The translations under genes and the position numbers were made by a program. Below are positions 8,323-18,118 of a DNA stretch of 25,933 bases, piece after piece. Below the pieces are notes generated by a model that had not been told where the DNA came from, searched no databases, and worked only from the letters and a program-made list of their open reading frames with translations. How positions within the stretch are numbered: position 1 is the first letter of the stretch; each line of letters opens with the position of its first letter. Source of the stretch: Emmonsiellopsis sp. PD_33 (taxonomy: Eukaryota > Ascomycota > Eurotiomycetes > Onygenales > Ajellomycetaceae); the NCBI GenBank assembly GCA_032988165.1, contig JANTQF010000437.1:1-25933 (forward strand). Direction: 5' to 3'.

Positions 8323-8667
8323 ATCTCTTACATTGCATGGAGACCACACAGTGTACTTAGGGGATGTGCCGGAGGAGAGACAAGGTTGGTCTTGGGGGTA
8401 ATGGTTGATTCAGTGAACTCCCAGCAAGGCGGATGAGATGACATGATGTCAACAGCTTCGTTTCTGCCGATACGCGGTGGGTATCATTACCGGCCATTAC
8501 CTACATCATGTGACCCCTTGTGGCACTGTTTATATATGTGTATTTTAGACGTGTAATCTATACACTAGCTCATACCTAAAACATGATCAACTTGTTTCCG
8601 CAAAAGACAAACCCGCATTCCACCCCAAGCCCTCTGGAATCAATTCCTCTGTGCTAACCCGGCCACA
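8323..8667. promoter_or_regulatory. Divergent promoter between TRAPPC2L-like and NDUFS7
   Basis: This 345-bp gap holds no gene. It has a TATATAT at 8531-8537, 131 bases before the NDUFS7 start codon, an odd palindrome TGACATGATGTCA at 8439-8451, and TCATGTGA (reverse complement TCACATGA, an E-box/Cbf1-like octamer) at 8506-8513. The last motif recurs upstream of ISU1. Function of each is inferred from sequence only. Confidence 0.5.
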
Positions 8668-9540
8668 ATGCTTTCGCTCAGGCAGGCATCAATGCGGCTA
8701 GCACCGCATGGTAAGGATTCTTCAGGCCATCCTCAATTGTATGTTGAATTGCCACTGATGATTGATGCCCAGCCGCTCGCCCCTTCGCGCCGACTCTACG
8801 ATACCCCGGAGCTCCGAGCCTCTCCCTCTCGGTCCGCAATGCCTCGACTGCCGTTGAAAAGCAAGAATACGGAAATGCTTCTCTTACGGCATCGGGGAAG
8901 ATTCGACGTGAAGTCCCCCTACCGAGCCAGGAAAAGCCAGGGGGTGCGATGCAATTCGCACTGTACGAAAACCCCATAACACAACTATGGCTGGATTTCT
9001 GCCACGAATAGGGCTGACTATATTCGCTACAGGACAACATTAGATCAAGTCACCAACTGGGCTCGCCAGAGCTCACTGTGGCCGATGACATTTGGTTTAG
9101 CCTGCTGTGCTGTGGAAATGATGCATCTGTCGACCCCTCGTTATGACCAGGACCGATTGGGAATCATTTTCCGAGCCTCTCCAAGACAGTCCGACGTGAT
9201 GATCGTTGCTGGGACGTTGACCAATAAAATGGCACCCGCATTAAGACAGGTGTATGATCAAATGCCGGATCCTCGCTGGGTTATCAGTATGGGCAGCTGT
9301 GCGAACGGTGGCGGGTACTACCACTACAGTTATTCGGTCACAAGGGGTTGCGATAGAATAGTGCCAGTTGATATCTATGTCCCTGGATGTAAGTTCTTAT
9401 GATGGTTGGACGCGTGATGGCTCATACTAACTATGGATTTGCCAGGCCCCCCTACTTCAGAGGCGCTTATGTACGGTATCTTTCAGCTCCAAAAGAAGAT
9501 GCGACACACCAAAATTACTCGAATGTGGTATAGAAAGTAA
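8668..9540 (+). CDS. NDUFS7: NADH:ubiquinone oxidoreductase 20 kDa subunit, mitochondrial (NDUFS7/PSST)
   Basis: Four exons: 8668-8710, 8773-8962, 9033-9388 and 9446-9540, encoding 227 residues. The three introns (62, 70 and 57 bp) are GT-AG and all joins keep family sequence intact. This core complex I subunit carries Fe-S cluster N2, the last centre before ubiquinone. The four cluster ligands are visible as Cys102, Cys103 (A-C-C-A-V-E-M-M), Cys167 (G-S-C-A-N-G-G) and Cys197 (V-P-G-C-P-P), with the family's usual spacing. The first ~70 residues are Arg/Ser/Ala-rich with few acids, as a mitochondrial targeting sequence should be, and are poorly conserved. The C-terminal R-M-W-Y-R-K is typical. 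The start at 8668 is preceded by CCACA and is the first ATG of the exon. The short open frame running through introns 1 and 2 is not the protein. Confidence 0.97.
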
Positions 9541-10574
9541 ATAGAATGATCATTCAGTGTGATTGAAAAGGAAATCCAAAATTTATAATACCAACTTCCT
9601 ACCATCGCCTGGCTACATCCTGTGGTGTTTACTACGCCGTGTCTATATCGTTTACTGGTAGTTTAGTGATTATAACAGCACCGCCTTGATTATCACTAGC
9701 AAGTATCTGTCTCTCGGTGCTCCGTGAGATAAAAATATGTATCTGCATAGCTAGTATTTCTGGCACGAGATGCCGCATATTCTGTGTATTTATGGATCCA
9801 TTACTAATATCCCGCCTGCTTTATCTTTTCTTTTGGAACCTCCTCTGATTTCCACACCCAAGCACACAGCGAACAGCCCAATAATACCTGGGCTCAAATG
9901 GGTTTACTGTAGAGCGCGCCCAATTGTGCCATCGCCGCCGTGGGGGAAAAGGGGCTTGATGATTCCGCACCAGCGCCCGGCCAATCGGACTGCCCAATCG
10001 CGTTAGTTCCATCGTCCTTTGGCTCTCGTCCGACTGCAGCCAAAACATCGCTGACAACCTCTGGCAAATACAGGTTGATTGATGACCTTTTCAATTCGCC
10101 TGATAATGAGCGCCTCCCTCTCCCCGATGGCCATGCGATTGTCAGTTCGCTGAAATCTTTACTTCCTGTGGTCCCGGAACGAGCATCCCGCGATAAACTC
10201 GTATCTCCTTAACCCGCTTACGTCTCCGCCATTCTGCCAGCAGCTGCGCATCAGCCCCGGTATCTGGGCATCGCGATACATGTGCATTTTATGCCACCGA
10301 CTTCCTCCTACCACCGGCCAAGCTCCCTCAGCGGGGCCCCAAACTGCAGTTGAGGGACAGCGGTGGTGTAGAGCTGGCGACTCGGACGCAGGGTATCACC
10401 CTCATGCTTGAATAACTAGAGTTGAAGTCATTTCGGAGGCTAACGCTGCTATACTCCATCGTTACCAAGGCGTCCCCCCCAAATTGACCTTATCGGAAAC
10501 CTACTATCGGCGTGTTCCCAAATCCGCGAGAAACCCACGCTGGGTGGCTTTGATTTTGATCACGGCCCGTATCA
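9541..10574. other. About 1 kb without a recognised gene
   Basis: This interval separates NDUFS7 from the MIT-domain gene. The first 240 bases look like a 3' flank. From about 9830 to 10400 the sequence is GC-richer and has overlapping short open frames on both strands, none with a recognisable motif, so I treat it as a long 5' region of the downstream gene. A stem TCCCTCA/TGAGGGA lies at about 10323-10358. An in-frame TGA at about 10557 lies upstream of the next start codon. Confidence 0.4.
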
Positions 10575-13500
10575 ATGATTGGAGATCAAGGACAGGGTCG
10601 GACAAATCGAGGATCATCCCAAAAAACAATGCTTTCCAGGGCACTACAGAAGGCAAATGCTGCCGTGCTTCTTGATAATGCAACGAATTACGAGGGCGCC
10701 ATTGAAGCATATAGCGATGCTTGCCAGCTTTTGCAGCAAGTGATGCAGCGCAGCGGTGGAAATGACGAGAAACAGAAGCTGGAGGAGATTGTATGCTTTC
10801 CTTTGATCCTGGGTTATCTTTCGCTTAAACCGATTAATTGCGCATTTTTTTTAAATTATTTTAAGCAATGGCTCTGACTTTTGAATCATTTAGCGCAATA
10901 CCTATACTAGTCGGATAAATGAGCTTCGACGACTCGGGCTGTCATCTCAGCGCGTTGAGGGCAAAGCCTTACCCGATCCTCCTTCAAATGAAGAATCACC
11001 CTCCGGCGGGGCCTTTCCACCTGATACTGAGACCAAAAATGAGCGCGTGAACATATCTGGAATCGCAACTCCGACGACTATGCCTGCTGGGAACGAACCC
11101 CCATTCATGGCCGACTCCCGGGAGCCGCGTAGCCTAACTCCCTCTCAAATCCCCCCAAGACGTCAATCTCTGCTACCCTCCGCTTTTGATGAAGATGCTA
11201 GACTTTCCGGTTCCCCGTCGAAATCAAGTTTACCCCACGAACGTTCGCATTCCCATTCTTACAAGAAAGACACGCGAGCGCAAGGCCAACTAGGGGGTAC
11301 CCAGGCGTCCGTAAATTCCGATTGGGACTTTACGCCAGCACCTCGACAGACAGACTCTGTTCGCCATCCGCCGCATCAAATACAGCCTTCCAACCCCACC
11401 CCTCTCCTACCACATCAGCATTCGCGTGATGCAAGCAATGAATCAACGTCGTGGCTCGACACAATCGATGAATCCGGTGCTTCGTCAAATTCATCAATTC
11501 GATCGAGATCATCATTACTCTATATTCGGCCGAAACATACACGCAACGGTAGTGGGGGTACTGAGGCTGAATTCGATGCTGCCCTCGACGCTGCCGTAGA
11601 AGCAGCATACGATGAGGGATTGGAACCAGCGCGTGACATGGATGGTGTTACAGCTGATGATATCGTTTCTAACGCTAGAAGAAATGTTGAGTTAGCCAAA
11701 CAACGAGTTCGTGAGGCTCAAATGGAATCCGAAGCGGCCCTGGCAAAAAATAGAGACAAGAGGAGAATCCAGGAAGAGACCTTGCATCAGAATTTTGGCG
11801 CCATCGACACGGAGTATGAGGATGCCGAAGCTGAAGAAGAGGAGCGCATACTAGAGGAAATGATGGCTGATTTTGAATTCGATCTGCAGTCAAAATCTGC
11901 CCTTCCGCGCCAGTCGGATTCAAGTGGCTTTTCTGGGAGAACCTGGGGTAGCTCTGTGGCATCAAACCTAACCACTGCTGGCACATCTCTCTCCACACTT
12001 GCCGAAGGAGTTGAATTCCAGTCCTTGGACGCGAGGGTAAAATCTACGACCTCCCCTCCCCATCCACCGCCAGCTACTGCGTTACCACCCCCACCAGTGT
12101 TGCCGTCTACCTCATCGCCCCCTCCACTACCCCCTTTACCCTCATCTCCGGGTTCTGGCCCACCCACTTCAACTAGCCCCAAGAGTGTGAGAGTTCGACG
12201 ATTGAATGGACAGAATACGAAGGAACTATCAATTGAAACAAGCGCACGACCATCGCCCGACACGAATACTCCACGCACCCTTCCCCCATCAATGCTATTA
12301 GCTCACCTGCCATCACCACTACCAGAACATATGCCCAAGACTAGTGTGCCAATTTCCCATGATGGAAGCTCCGAGACCAAGCAGGAGACAGCAGGACGTG
12401 GGCAGGCCCCCTCCACAGCCTCCAATCCTATGGAATCCCTTCCAACCGATTCTGCTCCATCCACACTTGCCAAAACTACGTCCCGAGATATCGATGACTA
12501 TGATGCCTTACCATCCCCGTCCCATATTATAGCAAAGGTCGCTTCGGCTCCGGATAATCTCAGAAAGAACATTTCCTCTTCGAGTCTCAAAGCTCTCAAA
12601 GCTAGAGGCATGTCCGTTTCAACTCCTGACGTCTCGACGCAGACACCGAGCACCCCTTCAAGTGCCACTTTCCCGACCCTCGAGGCAAGAAAAGTGATGA
12701 CCCCTTCTCTACCTCCTCCGTCGCTTACTCCCACGACTTCAACGCTTCCTCCCGCGAATAATATACCTGCTGGAGGCATGTACCTTTTTGATAACAATAT
12801 CCATTCACCTACAACCCCTGGGTCCCCGAATCCATCCGTGCAAAACGCACCTTTGCCACTCGAGCCATGTCCCCAATCATTCCTTCTTCGCCCATTTTGG
12901 TTAATGAGATGCCTGTATCAGACAATTGCACACCCTCGTGGCGGATATCTTACTGCAAAACTATTCGTGCCAAGGGATGTGTGGCGCGTTCAGAATGTCA
13001 AACTGAAAGCGGTCGAGGAAAAGATATCAAATTGTGATCTTTTGACAGCTGCATTATTGAAGCTCGCTAAAGCAGACACTTATGATGCCGATGCGGTACT
13101 TGAAGAGATGCAGGCGTTTGAAAATGTTCTGGATCAGGTTCAAAATTTATGGTCAAAGAAGCTAGGGAATGAGGTGGGAGTACAGGGGTCCATGGCGCTG
13201 TTCAAGTCACCAACAGGAGAAGATGTTTCTGCAGTCCACGATAATATTACGGCCAAATCCTCAAGCGGCTCAAGCAAATCGTATTTGACATCGTGGCGTA
13301 AACTACGATCGAAGAGCTCCGGAACTGGAGCTCCCATTCCTGTAACTGGGGCAAAAGACGGTGGGCGGGATACACTTACAATGAATTCCGTACCGATGAC
13401 TGACAACCCGGGGTTTCGTACGTCGAAAATAAATGTCACACAGTTGCAGTGCACCGGCCCTAACGCTAGCTATATGAGCGCCCTTGCGAGACTATTTGAT

Positions 13501-13807
13501 GCTGCCCAGGTCCTAGGTGAGGAATTTCCCAATACCCTGTTGATCCTATTGTTACTATCAAGAGGAGCAATACCTATTTCCATTTCTTGAATTTGTACAA
13601 AGCTAACTGACCGAGTAAGACCAAATTGCCCGTCAAGTAGAGGATCCCGGCCTCAAACATTCATCACAGACGTTAGTTGGGCTTGAACTCAGCACTAGAC
13701 ACGCCTCGGAGTTTTTTGGCTTCTACGTTTGCCGATTTGCCCTCAACGATATAGGCTTGATGATTGATAAATTCATCAAACGGGGTAGCGAATGGGTTCT
13801 AGTGTAA
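10575..13807 (+). CDS. MIT-domain protein, large, low-complexity middle
   Basis: Three exons: 10575-10790, 10894-13516 and 13620-13807, giving 1008 residues. Introns are 103 bp each, GT-AG; the second has a CTAAC branch site at about 13602. Residues ~18-90 form a MIT (microtubule interacting and trafficking) three-helix domain: A-L-Q-K-A-N-A-A-V-L-L-D-N ... Y-E-G-A-I-E-A-Y-S-D-A-C, ending with S-R-I-N-E-L-R-R-L. MIT domains usually bind ESCRT-III tails. A Ser/Pro-rich, probably disordered middle follows, with a polyproline run near residue 430 and a charged coiled-coil-like segment (about 290-355). The C-terminal third contains a conserved-looking region (P-L-E-P-C-P-Q-S-F-L-L-R-P-F-W-L-M onward). 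The start chosen is the first ATG after an in-frame stop; an ATG at 10629 would also keep the domain. A filamentous-fungal MIT protein of this kind is familiar to me, but its cellular role is not, so no symbol is given. Confidence 0.85.
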
Positions 13808-14245
13808 AACAACTATTATCATAATTTACCTCAGTTATATAGAAACGCTGCAATTGCCACGTCCATTAACCCGAACTTGAGGTGTCCGCTCTTGGTTTGT
13901 TGGACGTGATTTTTGGACTTCGAGTTAGGCGGCAACCTAATACGATATTTCCTTTCATCATTCTTTTCCATAAATATCCATCATAAATGGCAATCTTGTC
14001 GGGTTATCACAGCAATCTGGATGGTTTGTTACGTGAGATTGCATCATAAGCGTCACATGACCGGGGGCAAAGTTTTCGTTCGGGAATGGCTTGGTCTCCG
14101 CTTGTCTTATCAATCAAGGCCAAACCATCTCAGGCTGCATCCATCCTCCCCTCACCCCGAGCTGTTATACCTGCCATTGTCGACACTCCGTTTTTTGACA
14201 TCCGTGCCATATCTGCTCCCTCTTCACGTTTTAAATCTAGACACA
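13808..14245. promoter_or_regulatory. Promoter region of ISU1
   Basis: This 438-bp interval separates two genes in the same orientation and holds no supported gene; the open frame crossing it ends inside ISU1 intron 1 and is accidental. TCACATGA at 14053-14060 (within GTCACATGACC) is an E-box/Cbf1-like octamer that recurs upstream of NDUFS7. A pyrimidine-rich stretch precedes the start codon, as is common in filamentous ascomycete promoters. Confidence 0.45.
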
Positions 14246-14971
14246 ATGTTCCGACGTCTGCTCACCCTTGCGCCTCGGGCGACCACTTTGAATATCTCAC
14301 ACTCTGTTCGACCATCGATCTCGGCCGTGAATAGTCGAAAATTTGCCCCCATTGCTGTTTCGTCTGCCCGGTCTTACCATGAAAAAGATAAGTTTAATCT
14401 CTTGATTATATCCTTCCGGTATACTCCGGGGGCGTGAGGAAAAGGCTAACACTGGCGCACTGCTCGATCATTATAGCAATCCCCGGAACGTCGGCTCCAT
14501 GCCAAAGGCGGATACGGACGTCGGTACAGGCCTCGTCGGAGCCCCTGCTTGCGGGGATGTGATGAAACTCCAGATTCGCGTCGATAAGGATAGCAATACC
14601 ATTAGCGATGTTAAGTTTAAGACGTTTGGGTGTGGAAGTGCCATCGCGAGCTCGAGCTATTTGACGGAATTGGTCCGGGGGATGACGCTGGAAGATGCCG
14701 CGAAGATTCGAAACACTGAAATTGCAAAGGAATTATGCCTGCCGCCCGTTAAACGTATGGTTCTTCAATATCTCCTCTCAATGCAACGGGATCGGGCTGA
14801 CGTTTTTATCTAGTTCACTGCTCCATGCTTGCGGAAGATGCGATCAAATCTGCTATTTCGAACTACTATACTAAAAACCCAAAGGCGGCTCCCACCAACC
14901 TTGCTGGAACCGGCTCATCGATGCCCAGCATCGAGGCCCAGGAGACCACAAATCCACCAGCGAGCGGTTAG
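14246..14971 (+). CDS. ISU1: Mitochondrial Fe-S cluster assembly scaffold Isu1/IscU
   Basis: Three exons: 14246-14387, 14461-14754 and 14814-14971, encoding 197 residues. IscU/Isu1 is the scaffold on which [2Fe-2S] clusters are built in the mitochondrial matrix, working with cysteine desulfurase, frataxin and the Hsp70 system. The three cluster cysteines are visible in A-P-A-C-G-D, F-G-C-G-S-A and V-K-L-H-C, and the chaperone-binding L-P-P-V-K motif is intact. Residues 1-40 are Arg/Ser-rich with no acids, a mitochondrial targeting sequence. Intron 2 (14755-14813, 59 bp) is GT-AG. Intron 1 (14388-14460, 73 bp) begins ATAAGT and ends CAC: only this AT-AC choice gives the conserved H-E-K-V-L-D-H-Y-S-N-P-R-N. 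No GT-AG choice preserves it. A C-terminal tail of about 30 residues after the fold is usual in filamentous fungi. The gene faces CSN3 tail to tail. Confidence 0.95.
14388..14460 (+). other. AT-AC intron of ISU1
   Basis: The intron starts ATAAGTTT and ends GGCGCAC, with a U2-style branch site GGCTAAC at 14444-14450, placing the branch A 11 bases before the splice acceptor. The donor is a strong GTAAGT donor with G changed to A. It does not match the U12 donor ATATCCTT at its start. Joining 14387 to 14461 gives GAA AAA GTG CTC GAT CAT, the invariant H-E-K-V-L-D-H-Y of the family. U2-dependent AT-AC introns are known in other eukaryotes but are rare. Confidence 0.85.
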
Positions 14972-15520
14972 AACGAAGTCAATTGAAGAGGCCGAAACAG
15001 GATGTCATAAAAGAGTCCTAGTTAGAATGGGGGGTGGGCTTGGATTCAGTTTCAATTTCCAGTAGGCAGGCGTTGTTTATTTTCTGTGTCTATTTAGTAT
15101 TCCCTTACGCGATTTGTATCTTGTGTGAATCTGGGAAGTCCATGAAATTGTATCTTCGAGGCGAAAGGCTTCTCAATTCTGTATTAAATGTTAATTTATT
15201 CACCACTCTCAAATTGGACTGGTGCGTCAGCATTTGTCACATATTTCCGTGTTGAGACATGCAGAAAACTGCACCAGCGAAGAAGAGTTGAATGCACTGG
15301 CAATCTGACGATTCTAATCCTTTATTTCTATCTTTCTTCACTTGATCTAATTGTCGTTGTCAATCAGCTTATATGGATGCCGTCATTCGTTCACTGATCA
15401 TCCATTTGGTGTAGCTGGGGTCACAGTTACTGATCTTCTGGCTCTGTAACCTACTGCCACCACACAAACTCCTGGAGACGCTTGTTATCGCTGCAGGGTT
15501 TATTGGATGGCGTAAGCGTT
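14972..15520. other. Convergent 3' flank between ISU1 and CSN3
   Basis: These 549 bases lie between two stop codons of converging genes and contain only short accidental open frames. I see no motif, repeat or RNA gene. They presumably hold both 3' UTRs. Confidence 0.5.
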
Positions 15521-17324
15521 TCATTCGAGATCGCCCATCATATCTTCATCCATATCAAATCCACCCCCTGCTGCGGGCCCTCCATCTCTACCATCGGCTT
15601 CCGCCCGCCTCGACGCTTTCCTCAAGTTTTCTACATACTCGCGCCCTAGCTCCAGCTTCAAATCAGTCCCGTTAACATTCCGCACGAGGGTTTCTAGCCG
15701 ATTCCTCTGTGATGTCAAGTAAGTCTGGAATTGTATTTCAGCCGAATGGCCTAGGTTGGAGGCGGAGGGCGTAAATCGAAGAATTGTTGGTTCAGAGAGA
15801 TTGGAAGGTTGCATCAAACATCCCCGTAACCGGCCTTCAGTAATCAAGCCAGCCACGAAAATATCGGTTGTCTCGTCGCCGGGTGCCAGATATGATGCCA
15901 GGTCCGGTATCGATAGAGCCGCAAATGTTTTCTCAAGCTTCAGTATGGAAGACCGACGAAATGCGATCAGTACTTGCGACACCAAGCCCATGTTATTATC
16001 CTATGGAGGAACGAAAATCAAGGTGGGGAATATTAGCAGGCCTAACAACGTCTCGTTATAAAAAAGGGACACTCGGTACGTACATTTCGCCAAACCGTTT
16101 CCCCAGCTGTGATCTCCGCTTGCAATCTCGCCAAACTCCCGGTCTGGAAGATTTCTGCAAGAACATCGTAGGGTTTCGCTAAAGATTTGTATGTCTTTGT
16201 CAACTGAGGAGTCACTGTTTTCGGCATCGATAACGTCTATAAGCAGACAAACGAGTTAGCAACTAGGAGGGGAAATATTGAGGCGGATATCATACTGTCC
16301 CATTCTCCAAGAGAGAAAGTAGAATCCACTTTTTGTAAGCCTCCACCATAATCATGCTCACAGAGGTTGCGGCGGTAGGTGCAGATATGACAACCTCAAG
16401 GAAGTGGATTGCGTTTTCCCATTTCTTAAGGCCCATGTAGATCATAGCACCATATAAAAAGTACTCCAAATATGACCTGTAGTTGATTTTCCCAGGCAAA
16501 CCAGAAGAAGTGGTGATAAATGAGATGCTTGAGTCGTGTCGCTGACATGGGAGAGTTTGTGACCTTTTAAGGAACTGTTTGTCGGCACTCGTTGGGAAAT
16601 GGCAGATGTCCTTGTTAAGAATTTCAAGAGCGCAAAGATAAGACCTGGATCGAAGGCATAACCGTACGAATGTTGTGTGGAGGGACGTAAACGTCGAACA
16701 GGACAGGTCTAGACGGAGTATAGCCTGTTTCAACGGCTGAACCGCTTGCAGTGGCTTGGATATGTCAATACGGCTGACGAACAAAACAATGCGAGTTGAG
16801 ACCAAGACTTACCCGCGAGGCGACTTCCGCTGACTTCGCAACCATCTCAACAAGACTAAACCACTCTTGACCAGCATATCTCACTTGTACCGGGTCGAAC
16901 ACCTTTAGAAACTCCACTGACTTCGACCATATTTCCCCGCCCGGCTGCAACGCCTCTGGAAATGTCTCTTTGGTAGTCTCCTGGGATACCTGGCAATACG
17001 AGAGCAGAACAAAAAGATAGGCCAGGGTTTGACGTTCGGGATCAAGCAGCTTCCAGCAGCAATTTGGTTAGAACAATTCGCCCCAGGGACTCTCTCGTGA
17101 TACGGGAGCCAGATAGGAAGGAAACTTCAAGGACTTAGACTGTGGCTGCTCACCTCCAAAAAGCTCCCATGCCCAGGGACACCGGCCACTAGTTTTTGGA
17201 CAGATATGTGTTTCAGATCCGAGTAGAGGGTTCGTATGTCTTTGTCATAATCGACATCAGAGATCTTGGAGGAGCTGGCCGTGGTTTCGGGAGGGAAAGC
17301 AAGTAAACGGGAGAGGAGTTCCAT
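15521..17324 (-). CDS. CSN3: COP9 signalosome subunit 3 (PCI-domain protein)
   Basis: Five exons on the minus strand: 17154-17324, 16813-17049, 16296-16754, 16084-16236 and 15521-16000, giving 499 residues. The four introns (104, 58, 59 and 83 bp) are GT-AG, all phase 0, and most have a CTAAC-type branch site. CSN3 is a scaffold subunit of the COP9 signalosome, which removes Nedd8 from cullins. Sequence signs are the helical N-terminal two thirds, the A-I-H-F-L-E-V-V-I-S-A-P and V-E-A-Y-K-K-W-I-L-L-S-L-L segments around residues 250-285, and a PCI-type helix/winged region (S-L-A-R-L-Q-A-E-I through A-S-Y-L) around 320-385. The C-terminus ends in an acidic, Gly-rich tail (F-D-M-D-E-D-M-M-G-D-L-E). 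Length agrees with CSN3 of other filamentous fungi (csnC in Aspergillus). The start at 17324 is the first ATG of an open exon. Confidence 0.88.
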
Positions 17325-18118
17325 GGCGAATATAGTGGCAATAATGGTGCCCAGTAGATAGTCGTCACAGCCGCACCATGCCCCTACTGTATCAAATAGA
17401 AACCAGCGGCTATATTCTAGAGTAGCGTGATAGGAGCTGGGGCGCGAGACTCGCCTTCAGGTCTCCGGCGGAAAGAAAGGGATTGATATAAGCTCCCAGG
17501 CGATAGATGCACTAGACGGTCGACGGTGCAAAGAGGGTTTCTTTCTTCCTGTCAGGGCGTGCTGGTGCGGTGGCTGAAAGGCGACGGGTCAGCCTGCTGC
17601 CTTCGCGAGAGATGTTGATGTCACTGAGGCTGGTTTGGTGGGCCAGACCACAACTATGGAATAAATAAACACTAGCACGACAGCCAGCCGGTGGGCTTCT
17701 TGGTGATTCCTGGCGGTCAAAAGGGTATCTGGAGCTTGGTGAGAGCAGAAGCGACACGCGTAAATTGCCAGCAAGCCGGTGCGGTGGAATAAATATCCAG
17801 ACAGGCGGTGATGGGAGCTGGCCGATTAGGTTTGCGGCTCTGAACACGGGCTGCGGGGGAACTATTTTTACCAGGCACGTGAGGGGCATCTTCTTGAGGC
17901 CCGTTTCCCTGTAGCTCGCGTCTCGCTCAAGTTATTTTTTCACGGTGTATATATCTACTGCCTGGAGCGTCTCCTGGTGCTATTTGCTTGTTATCCCCGG
18001 CCCCGAGACCCCTCTGTTTACAGAGATTTTGATCTGATTTGGTGCCCCTCCCTGACTGATTCTGCTCAAGCACCCGTCTCCCGCATCCCAACCACGCCGC
18101 AATCGAAGAGCAAACACA
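17325..18118. promoter_or_regulatory. Divergent promoter between CSN3 and PRO2
   Basis: This 794-bp gap separates two divergent start codons. A TATATAT at 17948-17954 lies about 165 bases before the PRO2 start. The longest open frame (17512-17889, minus) has no family resemblance and biased Arg/Ser/Pro composition, so I regard it as accidental. No tRNA or other RNA gene was seen. Confidence 0.45.

Noticed and set aside
9651..9720. tRNA-like words (GGTAGTTTAGTGATTATAACA) after NDUFS7
   Set aside because: It resembles a D-arm/A-box, but no acceptor stem pairs and no B-box (GGTTCGAATCC type) follows, so it is not a tRNA gene. It could be a chance match or a very old tRNA-derived fragment.
14408..14415. 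ATATCCTT, the U12-type AT-AC donor consensus, inside ISU1 intron 1
   Set aside because: Using it as the donor would insert D-K-F-N-L-L-I after H-E-K and, with the in-frame AC, leave T-G-A-L before L-D-H-Y. There is no U12 branch consensus (TCCTTAAC), and filamentous ascomycetes are generally thought to lack the minor spliceosome. The ATAAGT donor restores the family sequence exactly.
13913..14437. 174-codon open frame overlapping ISU1
   Set aside because: It uses the ISU1 exon 1 frame only in its last third and reads through promoter sequence and into intron 1; the ISU1 start at 14246 has a good context and gives the proper targeting sequence.
14415..14475. GT-AG alternative for ISU1 intron 1 (GTATAC at 14419 to TAG at 14475)
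   Set aside because: It keeps the frame but deletes the conserved V-L-D-H-Y-S and adds unrelated residues, although the genomic DNA clearly encodes L-D-H-Y-S.
17512..17889. 125-codon open frame between CSN3 and PRO2
   Set aside because: Composition is Arg/Ser/Pro-biased as expected of a random GC-rich frame, it has no recognisable motif, and it lies in a divergent promoter.
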